Origin: an uncultured Fimbriimonadales bacterium
GTDB taxonomy: Bacteria > Armatimonadota > Fimbriimonadia > Fimbriimonadales > GBS-DC
Assembly: GCA_937925775.1 (NCBI GenBank)
Contig: CALAMM010000024.1
Location: 1-5,236 of the forward strand
Direction: 5' to 3'
DNA: 5,236 bases
The position numbers were made by a program, and so were the translations under genes. Shown here piece after piece: positions 4,426 through 5,236 of this stretch. The notes under the pieces were generated by a model. That model was not told the DNA's origin, searched no databases, and was given only the letters and a program-made list of their open reading frames with translations. The stretch's first letter is position 1. Each line of letters begins with the position of its first letter.

Positions 4426-5236
4426 TTACTTCTTCTTCGGCTTAGGTAGCCCAGGTATCTTATCCTTGTACTGGTCGCAGATATTATCATACGGCTCAGT
4501 GGGGATGGGAAGCTCCAATCGTTTGCCAAATATCGGCACCTCCACCGACACCTTTGGAGGTTCTGGGGCCCCTGGAACCTCATGACATTGTGCGAAACAT
4601 CCCGCTGCCACCGCCCCAGTCTGGGCAAGGCAATCGGAAAGCTCCTTTTTGCATTTTTCTAATTTACCATGATTTTTTTTCTTACACTTATCATACTTTT
4701 CCCAGCACTCCTTGCGAAGAGTTTCATCTAACTTTTGACAAGCTTTGAGGCATTCTTCAAAGGGATCCTGCTCTGGCTCCTCTTTAGGCTTCTGACCAGG
4801 TTTTTGGTCTTTCTGCGCGGCTTGCAACAACAGCGCATACTCTGGGACATATCCATCTCCACAAGATCCTACCAACATCCCATCGTCACCGCCCAAATAC
4901 TCAGGCGCAGGTTTAGGAACTGCTGCAGGGAAATAGACCGAGCAGACCTCTACGCCAAACCAGTCTTGGTAGTAAGCCCAGCCACCACTTGCTCCCCAGT
5001 CACCTAACCAATGTCCTGAAGTCCACACATAACGCCCAAAGGTTCCCTCCGCCTTTGTGTAGCCTGTCACGGTAGAGGTCTCCAGATAATCCTCCACGCT
5101 TGTCCAACTCGAGCCACCCATCGTCCGATTATACACCCGCATTGGCACACCGCCACAACCTATTCGGCACACATACCGATACTCCTGCTGGTTCAACAGG
5201 TCCCGCTTCCACACGCGCACCCCGCCACTGTTGTAC
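4426..5236 (-). CDS. C-terminal part of a large surface protein, RHS/YD-repeat-like with a Cys-rich helical tail (partial)
   Basis: The frame is open to the right edge; 269 residues are visible and the true start lies outside. GTG at 5220 is only the first possible start inside the window, because YNSGG is encoded upstream of it and runs into VRVWKRD, which looks like a YD-repeat/RHS-core unit (Y-N-x-G-G-x-RVWK). A Trp/Tyr/Gly-rich domain follows (about residues 30-105), then a Pro/Lys/Glu linker (KPGQKPKEEPEQDP region). Next comes a helical, charged segment with eight cysteines (4752-4585) spaced 3-10-6-10-6-10-3, and a tail ending GLPKPKKK. RHS proteins are large secreted or surface shells whose variable C-termini are often toxins; no known toxin motif is recognised here. 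The multiple cysteines suit a disulfide-stabilised extracellular domain. GC content is lower than in the genes to the left. A signal peptide and most of the repeats, if any, are outside the window; the RHS assignment is moderate at best. Confidence 0.7.
   Translation of the reverse strand, partial: YNSGGVRVWKRDLLNQQEYRYVCRIGCGGVPMRVYNRTMGGSSWTSVEDYLETSTVTGYTKAEGTFGRYVWTSGHWLGDWGASGGWAYYQDWFGVEVCSVYFPAAVPKPAPEYLGGDDGMLVGSCGDGYVPEYALLLQAAQKDQKPGQKPKEEPEQDPFEECLKACQKLDETLRKECWEKYDKCKKKNHGKLEKCKKELSDCLAQTGAVAAGCFAQCHEVPGAPEPPKVSVEVPIFGKRLELPIPTEPYDNICDQYKDKIPGLPKPKKK

Overview
The window reads as a chromosomal segment of a GC-rich, diderm bacterium. A single-pass MCE/MlaD lipid-transport protein implies an outer membrane, and a HAF-repeat secreted protein and an RHS-like tail add cell-surface character. 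This mix would suit an Armatimonadota-like or similar deep-branching, possibly hot-environment lineage, but that is a low-confidence inference; nothing in the sequence fixes the taxon. All genes are on the minus strand except one polysaccharide deacetylase.

Layout, left to right. (1) 1-161, minus: the 5' end of a secreted HAF-repeat protein, cut by the left edge, with a clear ribosome binding site and an extended -10 promoter (249-257). (2) 162-574: a 413-base intergenic region with that promoter, a leader hairpin and a cluster of palindromes (315-340, 372-391, 421-483, 516-542) that looks like a composite of small dispersed repeats. (3) 575-2889, minus: three closely spaced genes, read as a small alpha/beta protein of unknown function, then an MCE-family protein, then ribosomal protein bL9 (rplI). 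Both gaps are 13 bases, and the MCE stop codon is the first three bases of the rplI Shine-Dalgarno sequence, so the last two are very likely translationally coupled. (4) 2891-2909: a near-perfectly symmetric promoter whose -10 element reads in both directions and drives the operon leftwards and the deacetylase rightwards, both apparently with leaderless or almost leaderless mRNAs. (5) 2909-3700, plus: a membrane-anchored CE4/NodB polysaccharide deacetylase. (6) 3751-5236, minus: an AT-richer pair, namely the C-terminal part of a large protein (RHS/YD-repeat-like at its visible start, then a cysteine-rich helical segment with mirror-symmetric cysteine spacing), followed 27 bases later by a secreted protein of unknown function.

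The shared theme is the cell envelope: lipid transport (MCE), glycan modification (deacetylase), and surface or secreted proteins (HAF, RHS-like tail and its partner). The least explained parts are the symmetric cysteine array with its downstream secreted partner, the two-way leaderless promoter, and the palindrome cluster.
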